Assembly: GCA_937877605.1 (NCBI GenBank)
Contig: CALFJA010000066.1
Span: 1-61,395, forward strand
Reading direction: 5' to 3'
DNA length: 61,395 nucleotides
Origin: an uncultured Prevotellaceae bacterium
GTDB lineage: Bacteria > Bacteroidota > Bacteroidia > Bacteroidales > Bacteroidaceae
Below are positions 1-6,152 of the stretch, piece by piece. The position numbers and the translations under genes are program-made. Every line of letters starts with the position of its first letter. Positions within the stretch are counted from its first letter, which is position 1. The notes beneath the pieces were generated by a model that had not been told where the DNA came from, ran no database searches, and was given only the letters and a program-made list of their open reading frames with translations.

Positions 1-28
1 CTCCTCCCGCGCCACGGCGCGGGAGGAG
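1..28. repeat. perfect inverted repeat (hairpin) at window edge
   Basis: A 13-bp perfect stem, CTCCTCCCGCGCC against GGCGCGGGAGGAG, closes on a 2-nt spacer. It is followed by a run of eight G (28-35), not by a T tract, so it is not a typical terminator on the + strand. It could terminate a gene lying left of the window on neither strand that can be tested here. It may belong with the palindromes that follow at 59-414. Confidence 0.7.
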
Positions 29-58
29 GGGGGGGAAGGGGAGACGGGTTGGCGGAAT

Positions 59-409
59 CCTCTGCAGGACTCCACTGCGTTCCGCCCCGCAGCTACAGAG
101 AGTGGACCCCTTCGGGGCCCTGTGCTGACGGCACGGCTGTCCCCCACCTCTGCAGGTCTCCACTGCGTTGCGCCCCGCAGCTACAGAGAGTTGGACCCCT
201 TCGGGGCCCTGACTGATGAAACGGCTGCCCACACCTCTGCAGGACTCCACTGCGTTCCGCCCAGCAGCTACAGAGAGTGGCCCCCTTCGGGACCCTGTGC
301 TGACGGCACGGCTGTCCCCCACCTCTGCAGGACTCCACTGCGTTGCGCCCCGCAGCTACAGAGGGTTGGACCCCTTCGGGGCCCGGTTGATGGAATAACT
401 GTCCCCAAC
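59..409. repeat. four tandem 87-88 bp palindrome-bearing units
   Basis: Units start at 59, 147, 234 and 322, each opening with CCTCTGCAGG and running to a CCCCA or CCACA end. Each holds a hairpin: CCCC-ttc-GGGG at 107-117, 196-206 and 371-381, and a weaker CCC-ttc-GGG at 283-291. An extra CCCC-aac-GGGG hairpin lies at 403-413. Units differ by a few substitutions and are contiguous, with no unique spacers. The open frames that cross the array follow the repeat and I do not consider them genes. The array ends about 115 bp before the Y1 transposase, whose 3' side carries a matching hairpin at 992-1006. Confidence 0.85.
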
Positions 410-501
410 GGGGCCCTACCCGATGACGCTGCACACCTGCCCCTGACATCTCACATCATTATTTCCGTCACGCTCCTGATAACTTATAATTTATTTTTCA
501 T

Positions 502-509
502 TACCTTTG
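502..509 (+). promoter_or_regulatory. promoter -7 box (TACCTTTG) of the Y1 transposase gene
   Basis: TACCTTTG matches the Bacteroidota -7 consensus TAnnTTTG and sits 19 nt before the ATG at 528. No clear TTTG -33 element is seen. The box argues against the TTG at 507 as start, because that codon lies inside it. Confidence 0.55.
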
Positions 510-527
510 TGGTATGACAAGAATTCT

Positions 528-980
528 ATGAGTTACAACAAACTGTTATATCATATTGTTTGGCGTCCCTTACATAGCAAGCCTGTCATTAGCGTAGAAT
601 ATGAACGGGATTTATACGCCTATGTGGTCTCTATAGTAAAGGGAAAGGGTGGTGTATGTATACGAATAGGTGGCATGCCCGACCATGTACACATGCTGCT
701 ACAACTCCCACCCACAATCAGTATCTCTGATTTTATGCGCGATGTGAAAACATCCACCAGTGCGTTTATGAAAAAGAATGCCACGAAATTCCCATATTTC
801 GAAGGTTGGGGGAAAACATATTTTGTGAGTAGTTGCAGTGAAGAGTGTAAGGAAGCAGTGCGCACATACATCATCAACCAAAAGGAGCATCACAAAAAAG
901 TGGGCTATGCGGAAGAGATGAGACAGATACTCCATGAGTGTGGCATCGAACTGGATGAAAGATATGCTTTCCTCGATTAG
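528..980 (+). CDS. IS200-like Y1 (HUH) transposase, RAYT-like context
   Basis: A 150-residue single-domain HUH endonuclease of the IS200/IS605 TnpA superfamily. The HUH motif is H53-V-H55 in a PDHVHMLL stretch, and the predicted nucleophile is Y114 in RTYIINQKEHH. Such enzymes cut single-stranded DNA beside hairpins, forming a 5'-phosphotyrosine link. The frame is intact and full length for the family, and no TnpB or resolvase accompanies it. I start it at 528 because the upstream in-frame TTG (507) falls in the promoter box. It lies between the tandem palindromes (59-413) and a 6-bp hairpin (992-1006), the arrangement expected either for an IS200 element with its end hairpins or for a REP-associated transposase. 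Target site and cleavage position cannot be deduced here. Confidence 0.85.
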   Translation: MSYNKLLYHIVWRPLHSKPVISVEYERDLYAYVVSIVKGKGGVCIRIGGMPDHVHMLLQLPPTISISDFMRDVKTSTSAFMKKNATKFPYFEGWGKTYFVSSCSEECKEAVRTYIINQKEHHKKVGYAEEMRQILHECGIELDERYAFLD

Positions 981-991
981 TGAAATAGTAT

Positions 992-1006
992 GCGCCCCCG
1001 ACGGGG
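992..1006. repeat. hairpin downstream of the transposase
   Basis: GCCCCC-gac-GGGGGC forms a 6-bp stem with a 3-nt loop, 11 nt after the transposase stop. It resembles the CCCC-ttc-GGGG hairpins of the upstream array and could be the right-end hairpin recognised by the enzyme. A terminator is less likely because no T tract follows directly. Confidence 0.6.
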
Positions 1007-1061
1007 GCTGGTGACATTTCATTTTTTCATTTTTTCATTCTCTCATTATTACATTCTTTCA

Positions 1062-1069
1062 TACCTTTG
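1062..1069 (+). promoter_or_regulatory. promoter -7 box (TACCTTTG) of the acyltransferase gene
   Basis: Exact TAnnTTTG match. An ATG at 1071 follows immediately, too close to be inside the transcript, so the ATG at 1086 is the better start. Confidence 0.55.
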
Positions 1070-1085
1070 TATGGCAAGAATAATT

Positions 1086-2234
1086 ATGGAATCACCTTAC
1101 AAGTACGGCAACGGACGGCACGAGGGGTTGGACCTCCTGCGCATCTTGGCGATGCTGATGATTGTCTTTTGGCATTTCTACATGCATGCTCTGCAGCGCG
1201 ACCTCGACGGTACCGGTGTATATACATTCGCATCTACCGCCGTGAGCCTTGCCAACTATGCCGTGACGGAATGGCTGGCCCTGTTGTGCAGCATCTGCGT
1301 GAATGTGTATGTGCTGATTACGGGCTATTTTCTCTTGGAGAAGCCTTTTCGTTTTGGGCGTATTCTGCGGGTGTGGTTCCAAGCCTTGTTTACGGGAGCC
1401 GTCATCGTTCTGCTGTTCTGCCTGCTGCAGCCGGAGCAACACCATTTCGGTGAAATTCTTTCGTCGCTCAATCCCTTTCGGTACGGTGGCTACTGGTTTG
1501 TGAAATGCTATGTGCGTCTGTTGCTTGTGTCGCCCTTGCTGGTCTTTGTGGCTCATCGGCTGTCGTACAAAGGCTATGTAGTCGTGCTGTTGCTGATGGT
1601 GCTCACGGGCACCACCGTGGCGGCAGACTTCCCCTTCGGCTACCGTTTCCCGTTCCGTTCGGGCTTTTCCCTGCCGTGGTTCTGCTACCTGTTCCTCACA
1701 GGATGCTACCTGCGCCGCTTTCCCTTACCAAACTGGGCATCGCGCTTTTCCGTGTTTTTCGCCGTGTTGACCTTCACAGCCGCTGCATGGTGTCTGCCTG
1801 GTTGTTTCCATGGCGGAACCTTGTCACCGGCCGTCTCCCTTCAAGTGTTTGCCTACAACGGCGTAAGCTATTTCCTGTCGGTACTGTTCTTCGGTTGTTT
1901 CGCGCAGTTGCAACTGTCCTCCGCCCGTCTGAAAGGTATGGTTGCCGCCGTCGGTCCGCTCACTTTCGGTGTCTATCTGCTGCACGACCACGAATTGGTG
2001 CGGCAGTGGCTGTGGTATGACGGCGTGGCTTGGCAGCAGATGTTCGGCAATCCCTGGTTCCCCATGCTGATGATTTCGGTCAGTACCGGTGTTTTCGTGT
2101 TGTGCCTCGGTGCAGACTATTGCCGCCGGCAGGCATTTGCGTATGTGGGGATTGACCGTCTGTTGGCTCGTCTGGGCGGCTTTTTCGACCGTCTGTTGAG
2201 CCGTTTGGTGCGCCAGTTCGGCAAATTGAGTTAG
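1086..2234 (+). CDS. acyltransferase family 3 membrane protein
   Basis: About 382 residues with roughly ten hydrophobic segments. The N-terminus reads GLDLLRILAMLMIVFWHF, the first transmembrane helix of the Acyl_transf_3 (OafA/IcaC-like) family with the conserved Arg and the His that is thought to act in catalysis. Members move acyl groups onto sugars of exopolysaccharide, O-antigen or similar glycans in the inner membrane. The substrate cannot be told, and there is no polysaccharide cluster around it. A longer frame opens at 990, but the promoter box at 1062-1069 favours the start at 1086. It stands alone between the transposase and a secreted muramidase-like gene. Confidence 0.85.
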   Translation: MESPYKYGNGRHEGLDLLRILAMLMIVFWHFYMHALQRDLDGTGVYTFASTAVSLANYAVTEWLALLCSICVNVYVLITGYFLLEKPFRFGRILRVWFQALFTGAVIVLLFCLLQPEQHHFGEILSSLNPFRYGGYWFVKCYVRLLLVSPLLVFVAHRLSYKGYVVVLLLMVLTGTTVAADFPFGYRFPFRSGFSLPWFCYLFLTGCYLRRFPLPNWASRFSVFFAVLTFTAAAWCLPGCFHGGTLSPAVSLQVFAYNGVSYFLSVLFFGCFAQLQLSSARLKGMVAAVGPLTFGVYLLHDHELVRQWLWYDGVAWQQMFGNPWFPMLMISVSTGVFVLCLGADYCRRQAFAYVGIDRLLARLGGFFDRLLSRLVRQFGKLS

Positions 2235-2299
2235 GTCAAGAAAAGGTGCGATTTCGGTCGAAACCCTCCCGATAGTTTTTCCAACTTGCTGATAGCAAT

Positions 2300-2307
2300 T
2301 ACCTTTG
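2300..2307 (+). promoter_or_regulatory. candidate promoter -7 box (TACCTTTG) with a long leader
   Basis: An exact TAnnTTTG box 151 nt before the ATG at 2459. The predicted leader contains a hairpin at 2322-2351 (CAACGgCTTC against GAAGCGTTG, one bulge). A second, poorer box-like sequence with CTTTTTG lies near 2425-2431 and would give a shorter leader. Confidence 0.4.
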
Positions 2308-2458
2308 CCCCCGAAAAAGGACAACGGCTTCTGTTCGTTTTTGAAGCGTTGTTTGAGTATTAACGGGACTGAGGTGCCGGTGTTTCTTGTTTCATCATCG
2401 GTTGCCGCGGGCAAAATCAAAACTCTTTTTGTGGCTCAGGTCCCATAAACCAGTATTT

Positions 2459-2902
2459 ATGAGACAAAAGATTTGGATTTTAATGTTTATCATGTTGCTT
2501 CCCATGATGCCGAACCCCACCGTGACGGCCGGAACGGACATCAGCACCACGGAGATGGAAGCCTTCAACTGGACAGATGTGATGGAAGCCATCATCGAGG
2601 TGGAGAGCAACGGACGCGCCAATGCAAAGAACGGTAACCAGATAGGTGCCATGCAGATTACCCCCATTTTGGTGGACGACTGCAACCGCATTCTTGCACA
2701 GCGCCAGCAGAAGAAGCGCTACACGCTCCAAGACCGCTACAATGTGGAGAAGTCGAAGGAGATGTTTTGCCTTATCCAGTCGTTCTACAACCCGACGAAC
2801 AATGTGGAGAAAGCCATCCGTTCGTGGAACGGCGGTCAGAACTACAGCAAGAAGGCCACACAGCGCTACTACGAGAAAGTGAAGAAACTCATGGAGCAAT
2901 AA
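2459..2902 (+). CDS. secreted lytic transglycosylase-like (SLT domain) protein
   Basis: 147 residues. A signal peptide covers about residues 1-22 (MRQKIWILMFIMLLPMMPN, then a polar segment). The remainder is a compact SLT/lysozyme-like domain: IIEVESNGRANA with the likely catalytic Glu, then GNQIGAMQITP, the conserved Gly-x-Met-Gln box, and a late YY motif. The family cleaves the MurNAc-GlcNAc bond of peptidoglycan in the periplasm. The frame opens at 2387, but only the ATG at 2459 gives a signal peptide. Neighbours do not fix its role. The product is at the small end for the family and lacks LysM or other wall-binding modules. Confidence 0.8.
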   Translation: MRQKIWILMFIMLLPMMPNPTVTAGTDISTTEMEAFNWTDVMEAIIEVESNGRANAKNGNQIGAMQITPILVDDCNRILAQRQQKKRYTLQDRYNVEKSKEMFCLIQSFYNPTNNVEKAIRSWNGGQNYSKKATQRYYEKVKKLMEQ

Positions 2903-2923
2903 CGCAGAGTTGTTGCCCGATAG

Positions 2924-2974
2924 AAAGCCGCCAGCCATTGTGTCAGCAGATGACAGATGGTTGGCGCTTTTTTT
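2924..2974 (+). terminator. Rho-independent terminator after the SLT gene
   Basis: AAAGCcGCCAgCCAT pairs with ATGGtTGGCGCTTT around an inner GTCA/TGAC stem, followed by seven T. It lies 22 nt after the stop codon. Confidence 0.75.
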
Positions 2975-3003
2975 CAATAACCAATAGCCAATAACCAATA
3001 ACC
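2975..3003. repeat. heptamer repeat (CAATAAC)n in an intergenic leader
   Basis: CAATAAC/CAATAGC/CAATAAC/CAATAAC in tandem. Related heptamers recur at 3155-3178, just before lemA, and at 14581-14605. Confidence 0.6.
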
Positions 3004-3080
3004 CTAATGTTCATAACTCCCCTGGCCCCTCAAAAACAATTAACAATAAACAATTAACATTTTACATAACTCCCTTTACG

Positions 3081-3100
3081 CCTCTTTAGATAAGGAGGGG
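3081..3100. repeat. CCTCTT-type small palindromic element, copy 1
   Basis: CCTCTTTAGATAAGGAGGGG. Related copies lie at 16846-16864 and, in opposite orientation, at 34447-34469. Confidence 0.45.
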
Positions 3101-3140
3101 TGTTTTTATTTCATTGTTTCATTCTTTCATTATTTATATT

Positions 3141-3148
3141 TATCTTTG
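3141..3148 (+). promoter_or_regulatory. promoter -7 box (TATCTTTG) of the lemA-M48 operon
   Basis: TAnnTTTG match 28 nt before the ATG at 3176, with a possible TTG -33 element at 3114-3116. Confidence 0.6.
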
Positions 3149-3175
3149 CGACAGTAACCAATAACCATTTAACCA

Positions 3176-3739
3176 ATGACAACGATTCTTATTCTTCTGG
3201 CCATTGTGGCCGTCCTGGGCCTTTGGGCCGTGGGCATTTACAACAACCTGGTGCGCCTGCGCAACAACCGCGAGCAGGCTTTTGCCAACATTGACGTCCA
3301 GTTGAAGCAGCGCCATGACCTCATTCCCCAGTTGGTGGCGACGGTGAAGGGCTATGCCGAGCACGAGAGGGAAGTGTTCCAGCGTGTGACCGAGGCGCGT
3401 GCCGCTGCCATGGGTGCCACCACCATCAACGATAAGATACAGGCCGAGAACCGACTCTCGGGAGCCTTGGCAGGCCTGAAGGTGTCGCTCGAGAACTATC
3501 CGGAACTGAAGGCTAACCAGAACTTCCTGCAGTTGCAGAACGAGGTGAGCGACATTGAGAACAAACTGGCCGCCGTGCGCCGCGCCTTCAACATGGCTAC
3601 CCGTGAACTGAACAACGCCGTGCAGACATTTCCCAACAATGTGCTGGCCGGCATGTTCGGATTCCAGAAGGAACCCATGTTCGAAGTGCCACAGGAAGAG
3701 CGTGCCGAACTGGACAAGGCACCGGAAATAAACTTCTAA
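3176..3739 (+). CDS. lemA: LemA family protein
   Basis: 187 residues. One N-terminal membrane segment (about residues 3-22) is followed by the LemA signature VRLRNNREQAFANIDVQLKQRHDLIPQLV and long amphipathic helices. LemA proteins are membrane-anchored helical bundles of uncertain biochemical role, often encoded beside membrane M48 peptidases. That is the case here, with the M48 gene 18 nt downstream. Length and architecture are normal. I infer a shared role with the peptidase in membrane protein quality control. Confidence 0.92.
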   Translation: MTTILILLAIVAVLGLWAVGIYNNLVRLRNNREQAFANIDVQLKQRHDLIPQLVATVKGYAEHEREVFQRVTEARAAAMGATTINDKIQAENRLSGALAGLKVSLENYPELKANQNFLQLQNEVSDIENKLAAVRRAFNMATRELNNAVQTFPNNVLAGMFGFQKEPMFEVPQEERAELDKAPEINF

Positions 3740-3757
3740 CCCGGCAGCACCGCGCAG

Positions 3758-4771
3758 ATGAAATACCTGGGCATACAGACGCAAATATACCGTAACAACC
3801 TCAAGAGCATCTTCCTGCTCCTGATGTTCCCGGTCATCATCCTCCTCTTTGTGTGGCTTTTCCTTGCGCTGCTCAACTATATGGGCACGGGCTACTACGA
3901 CGAGGCCGGCAATGTGGTGCATGAACTGGATGCGGCTACGGTGAACTACTACTTCCTCAGTACCATCCCGTGGGTGGTCGGCGGAGTAGGGGTGTGGTTC
4001 CTCATTGCCTATTTCTGGAATGTAAGGATGATACAGCGGTCGACCGGTGCCCGTTTCCTCTCGCGAAAGGAGAACCCCCGCTTGTACAACATCGTGGAGA
4101 ACCTCTGCATGAGCTGTGGTATGGACACGCCGAAGATAAACATCGTGGACGACGCTCAGCTCAATGCCTTTGCCAGCGGCATCAACCGGCAGAGTTACAC
4201 CGTTACGGTGACGCGCGGACTGCTTGACACCCTCACCGACGAGGAACTTGAGGGCGTCATCGGGCATGAGCTGACGCACATCCGCCACCGCGACACCCGG
4301 TTGCTGGTGACCAGCATCGTCTTCGTGGGCATCATCTCCACGGTGATGAGCCTGGCCGTGCGCATGCTCTACAATGTGTCCTACTACGGCGGCGGCAACC
4401 GGCGCGTGGGCGGCAGCGGCGACGGTCGCGGCAATGGACTGACCGTCATTGCCATACTTATTGCTGCGCTCGTCTGCTCGGCACTGGCCTATTTCTTCTC
4501 GATGCTGACGCGCTTTGCCATCTCGCGCAAGCGTGAGTACATGGCCGATGCCGGCAGTGCCGAGCTCACGGGCAACCCCCGTGCACTGGCCTCCGCCCTG
4601 CGCAAGATAGCAGCCAACCCGGGACTCGACGGTGTGAAGCAGGAAGAAGTGGCACAACTGTTCATCATGCGCCCCGACGAAATGGACCAGGGACTGCTCA
4701 CGCTGCTCAACTCGCTGTTCAGCACCCATCCCGACCCGCAGAAACGCATAGAAATTCTGGAGCAATTCTGA
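3758..4771 (+). CDS. M48 family membrane metallopeptidase (HtpX-like)
   Basis: 337 residues. Two membrane segments lie near residues 14-42 and 68-90, then a cytosolic-type zinc site H170-ELTH-174 in VIGHELTHIRHRDTR, two further membrane segments around 185-250, and the third-ligand region SRKREYMADAGSAELTG. This is the HtpX/Ste24 layout: a zinc protease degrading misfolded membrane proteins. It is cotranscribed with lemA. All expected motifs are present. I do not assign the name htpX because the family has several Bacteroidales branches. Confidence 0.92.
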   Translation: MKYLGIQTQIYRNNLKSIFLLLMFPVIILLFVWLFLALLNYMGTGYYDEAGNVVHELDAATVNYYFLSTIPWVVGGVGVWFLIAYFWNVRMIQRSTGARFLSRKENPRLYNIVENLCMSCGMDTPKINIVDDAQLNAFASGINRQSYTVTVTRGLLDTLTDEELEGVIGHELTHIRHRDTRLLVTSIVFVGIISTVMSLAVRMLYNVSYYGGGNRRVGGSGDGRGNGLTVIAILIAALVCSALAYFFSMLTRFAISRKREYMADAGSAELTGNPRALASALRKIAANPGLDGVKQEEVAQLFIMRPDEMDQGLLTLLNSLFSTHPDPQKRIEILEQF

Positions 4772-4850
4772 CTATTTTTCGAAAGCGGCTGTAACCTTCT
4801 GAAAGTCAGACGGTTGTAGAAATTTTCGAAAGGATGGTTGCAGGCAAATT

Positions 4851-4934
4851 CCAAAAGGGGCTTAAACGCATTCCGTTTGGGTCCCTTTTGTGTTGCGTTT
4901 GGGCTTCAAATGCAACGCGTTTGAGCCCCTTTTG
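4851..4934. repeat. paired-hairpin intergenic element (CAAACG-CGTTTG family), copy 1
   Basis: An 18-bp outer stem pairs CAAAAGGGGCTTAAACGC (4852-4869) with GCGTTTGAGCCCCTTTTG (4917-4934), with one G-T wobble. Inside lie alternative stems: AAACG-cattc-CGTTT and GTTGCGTTTG-ggctt-CAAATGCAAC. It lies 80 nt after the M48 stop and before the tRNA terminator copies. Confidence 0.75.
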
Positions 4935-5027
4935 AAAAACCCCTGCAAAGTGCGGAAGAAAAACCCCTCCTCAAGCCCTTCTAACAAAGGGATGAAGGCA
5001 CATGGAGAGGGGAACTGTTTCCAATGA

Positions 5028-5080
5028 CGAAAAAAGCCCGACAATGCTGTCGGGCTTGTGAGTTGTGGAGGCAGGTCTCG
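5028..5080 (-). repeat. partial copy of the tRNA-fMet 3' end plus terminator
   Basis: These 53 bp repeat 5159-5211 with about three mismatches. Read on the - strand they hold the end of the T loop, the T stem and acceptor 3' strands of the tRNA, and a second terminator hairpin (5030-5057). No other tRNA arms are recognisable beside it, so it is a 3'-end duplication or a decayed tandem tRNA. Confidence 0.8.
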
Positions 5081-5160
5081 CGCTCGGCCTTTATGGACGC
5101 TTTCGTAACGCGTGTAGAAAGAACTGCGACCGGGAGCATGGAGAAGTACTGCCGTAGCCG

Positions 5161-5188
5161 AAAAAAGCCCGACAATGCCGTCGGGCTT
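5161..5188 (-). terminator. Rho-independent terminator of tRNA-fMet
   Basis: On the - strand AAGCCCGAC-ggcatt-GTCGGGCTT runs into six U, starting six nt after the tRNA 3' end. A near-identical copy is at 5030-5057. Confidence 0.85.
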
Positions 5189-5193
5189 GTGAG

Positions 5194-5266
5194 TTGCGGA
5201 GGCAGGACTCGAACATGCGACCTCCAGGTTATGAGCCTGGCGAGCTACCAACTGCTCCACTCCGCG
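5194..5266 (-). tRNA. initiator tRNA-fMet (CAT)
   Basis: Cloverleaf on the - strand: acceptor GCGGAG/CTCCGC, D arm GAGC/GCTC, anticodon loop CTCATAA, T loop TTCGAGT. C1 opposes A72, the unpaired first position that marks bacterial initiator tRNA, so this is fMet and not elongator Met. The anticodon stem is CCAGG/CCTGG, giving A29-U41 where the classical initiator has G-C. The fourth T-stem pair is U-C. CCA is not encoded (AAC then TC). A promoter at 5281-5312 and a terminator at 5161-5188 make it a single-gene unit. Confidence 0.92.
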
Positions 5267-5280
5267 ATGTTTTGCGACTG

Positions 5281-5312
5281 CAAAGGTAGGCATTTCCCTT
5301 CAGACCGACAAA
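5281..5312 (-). promoter_or_regulatory. promoter of tRNA-fMet (TTTG-N20-TACCTTTG)
   Basis: On the - strand TTTG (5312-5309) is followed after 20 nt by TACCTTTG (5288-5281). The tRNA 5' end is 14 nt further on. This is a full Bacteroidota sigma-ABfr-type promoter. Confidence 0.8.
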
Positions 5313-5425
5313 TTTTTCCTGCTATTTTTTCAGTATTTCTGCCATGGCTGTCTTTCCGCACCCCGCCAACAGGAGGGAAACATTCATCCAGGTAGCATGG
5401 CAGACACTAAAAAAGGAGGTGAAAA

Positions 5426-5458
5426 TTTGGCGTTTAAGCATGAAAAATGCTATATTTG
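5426..5458 (+). promoter_or_regulatory. promoter of the tetR-fabG-tamBL operon
   Basis: TTTG (5426-5429), 21 nt, TATATTTG (5451-5458). The ATG at 5508 is preceded by GAGGAGGA (5496-5503), one of the few strong Shine-Dalgarno-like sequences in the window. Confidence 0.75.
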
Positions 5459-5507
5459 CACATATATATACCAGTGTGCAATTATACAGCAACAGAGGAG
5501 GATATTT

Positions 5508-6101
5508 ATGTCAATCAGTAAAACGCGCCAAAGATTAGTGGATGTTGCCCGCCAGTTGTTTGCCAAGAAGGGTGTGGCCAACACCACAATGAACGAGATT
5601 GCCGAGGAATCGGGCAAGGGCCGCCGTACGCTCTACACCTATTTCAAGAACAAGGACGAGATATACTTTGCCGTCATCGAGTCGGAACTGGAGCGTCTGA
5701 GCGAGCGCCTGGACGAAGTGGCCGCCCAAAGCATCCGTCCCCACGAGAAGGTAATGGAACTCATCTACACCCACCTGAGCATGATCAAGGAGACCGTGAT
5801 GCGCAACGGCAACCTGCGTGCCGAGTTCTTCCGCAACATCTGGATGGTGGAGAAGGTGCGCCGGAACTTCGACCACGAGGAACTGGAAATCTTCCGCAAG
5901 GTCTATGCCGAGGGGCAGGCCAGCGGTGACTTCGATATAGAGAACATAGACCTGGTGGCCGAAATCACGCACTACTGCATCAAGGGGCTGGAAGTACCCT
6001 ACATCTACGGCCGTCTGGGCCGCGGGCTGACCGACGAGGACAGCAAACCCCTGGTGGAGAAGGTAGTCTACGGTGCTCTAGGCAAGCGTGGCAAAAAATG
6101 A
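5508..6101 (+). CDS. TetR/AcrR family transcriptional regulator
   Basis: 197 residues. The N-terminal helix-turn-helix reads ARQLFAKKGVANTTMNEIA with the TetR recognition helix GKGRRTLYTYFKNKDEI (about residues 35-50). The C-terminal ligand domain is unspecific. The frame opens further upstream, but the promoter and the purine-rich GAGGAGGA before 5508 fix the start. It is the first gene of a run that continues with fabG 51 nt later. By analogy with FabR/FapR-type regulators beside fatty-acid genes, it may tune fatty-acid synthesis. Autoregulation is likely but no operator palindrome was found. Confidence 0.9.
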   Translation: MSISKTRQRLVDVARQLFAKKGVANTTMNEIAEESGKGRRTLYTYFKNKDEIYFAVIESELERLSERLDEVAAQSIRPHEKVMELIYTHLSMIKETVMRNGNLRAEFFRNIWMVEKVRRNFDHEELEIFRKVYAEGQASGDFDIENIDLVAEITHYCIKGLEVPYIYGRLGRGLTDEDSKPLVEKVVYGALGKRGKK

Positions 6102-6152
6102 AACAAGGAAAAGCAAACAGACAATTAACAACACATAAAAAACAAAAGAACT

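Noticed and set aside
28..35. G8 tract as a phase-variable switch
   Set aside because: No gene start or coding frame is associated with it in the visible sequence, so there is no basis for phase variation.
59..409. Possible CRISPR array
   Set aside because: The 88-bp units are contiguous and nearly identical along their whole length. There are no unique spacers, no leader and no cas genes.
93..517. Open frames on both strands across the tandem repeats
   Set aside because: They arise from repetition of a stop-poor GC-rich unit, have no promoter or start context and encode low-complexity peptides.
3140..4765. 541-residue open frame antisense to lemA and the M48 gene
   Set aside because: His- and Gly-rich composition typical of shadow frames. 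It spans two well-recognised genes on the + strand.
5030..5082. Second tRNA gene next to tRNA-fMet
   Set aside because: Only the T-stem/acceptor 3' part and the terminator are present. No anticodon arm or D arm can be folded.
4862..5293. 143-residue frame across the tRNA-fMet region
   Set aside because: It reads through the tRNA, both terminators and the palindromic element, so it cannot be a gene.
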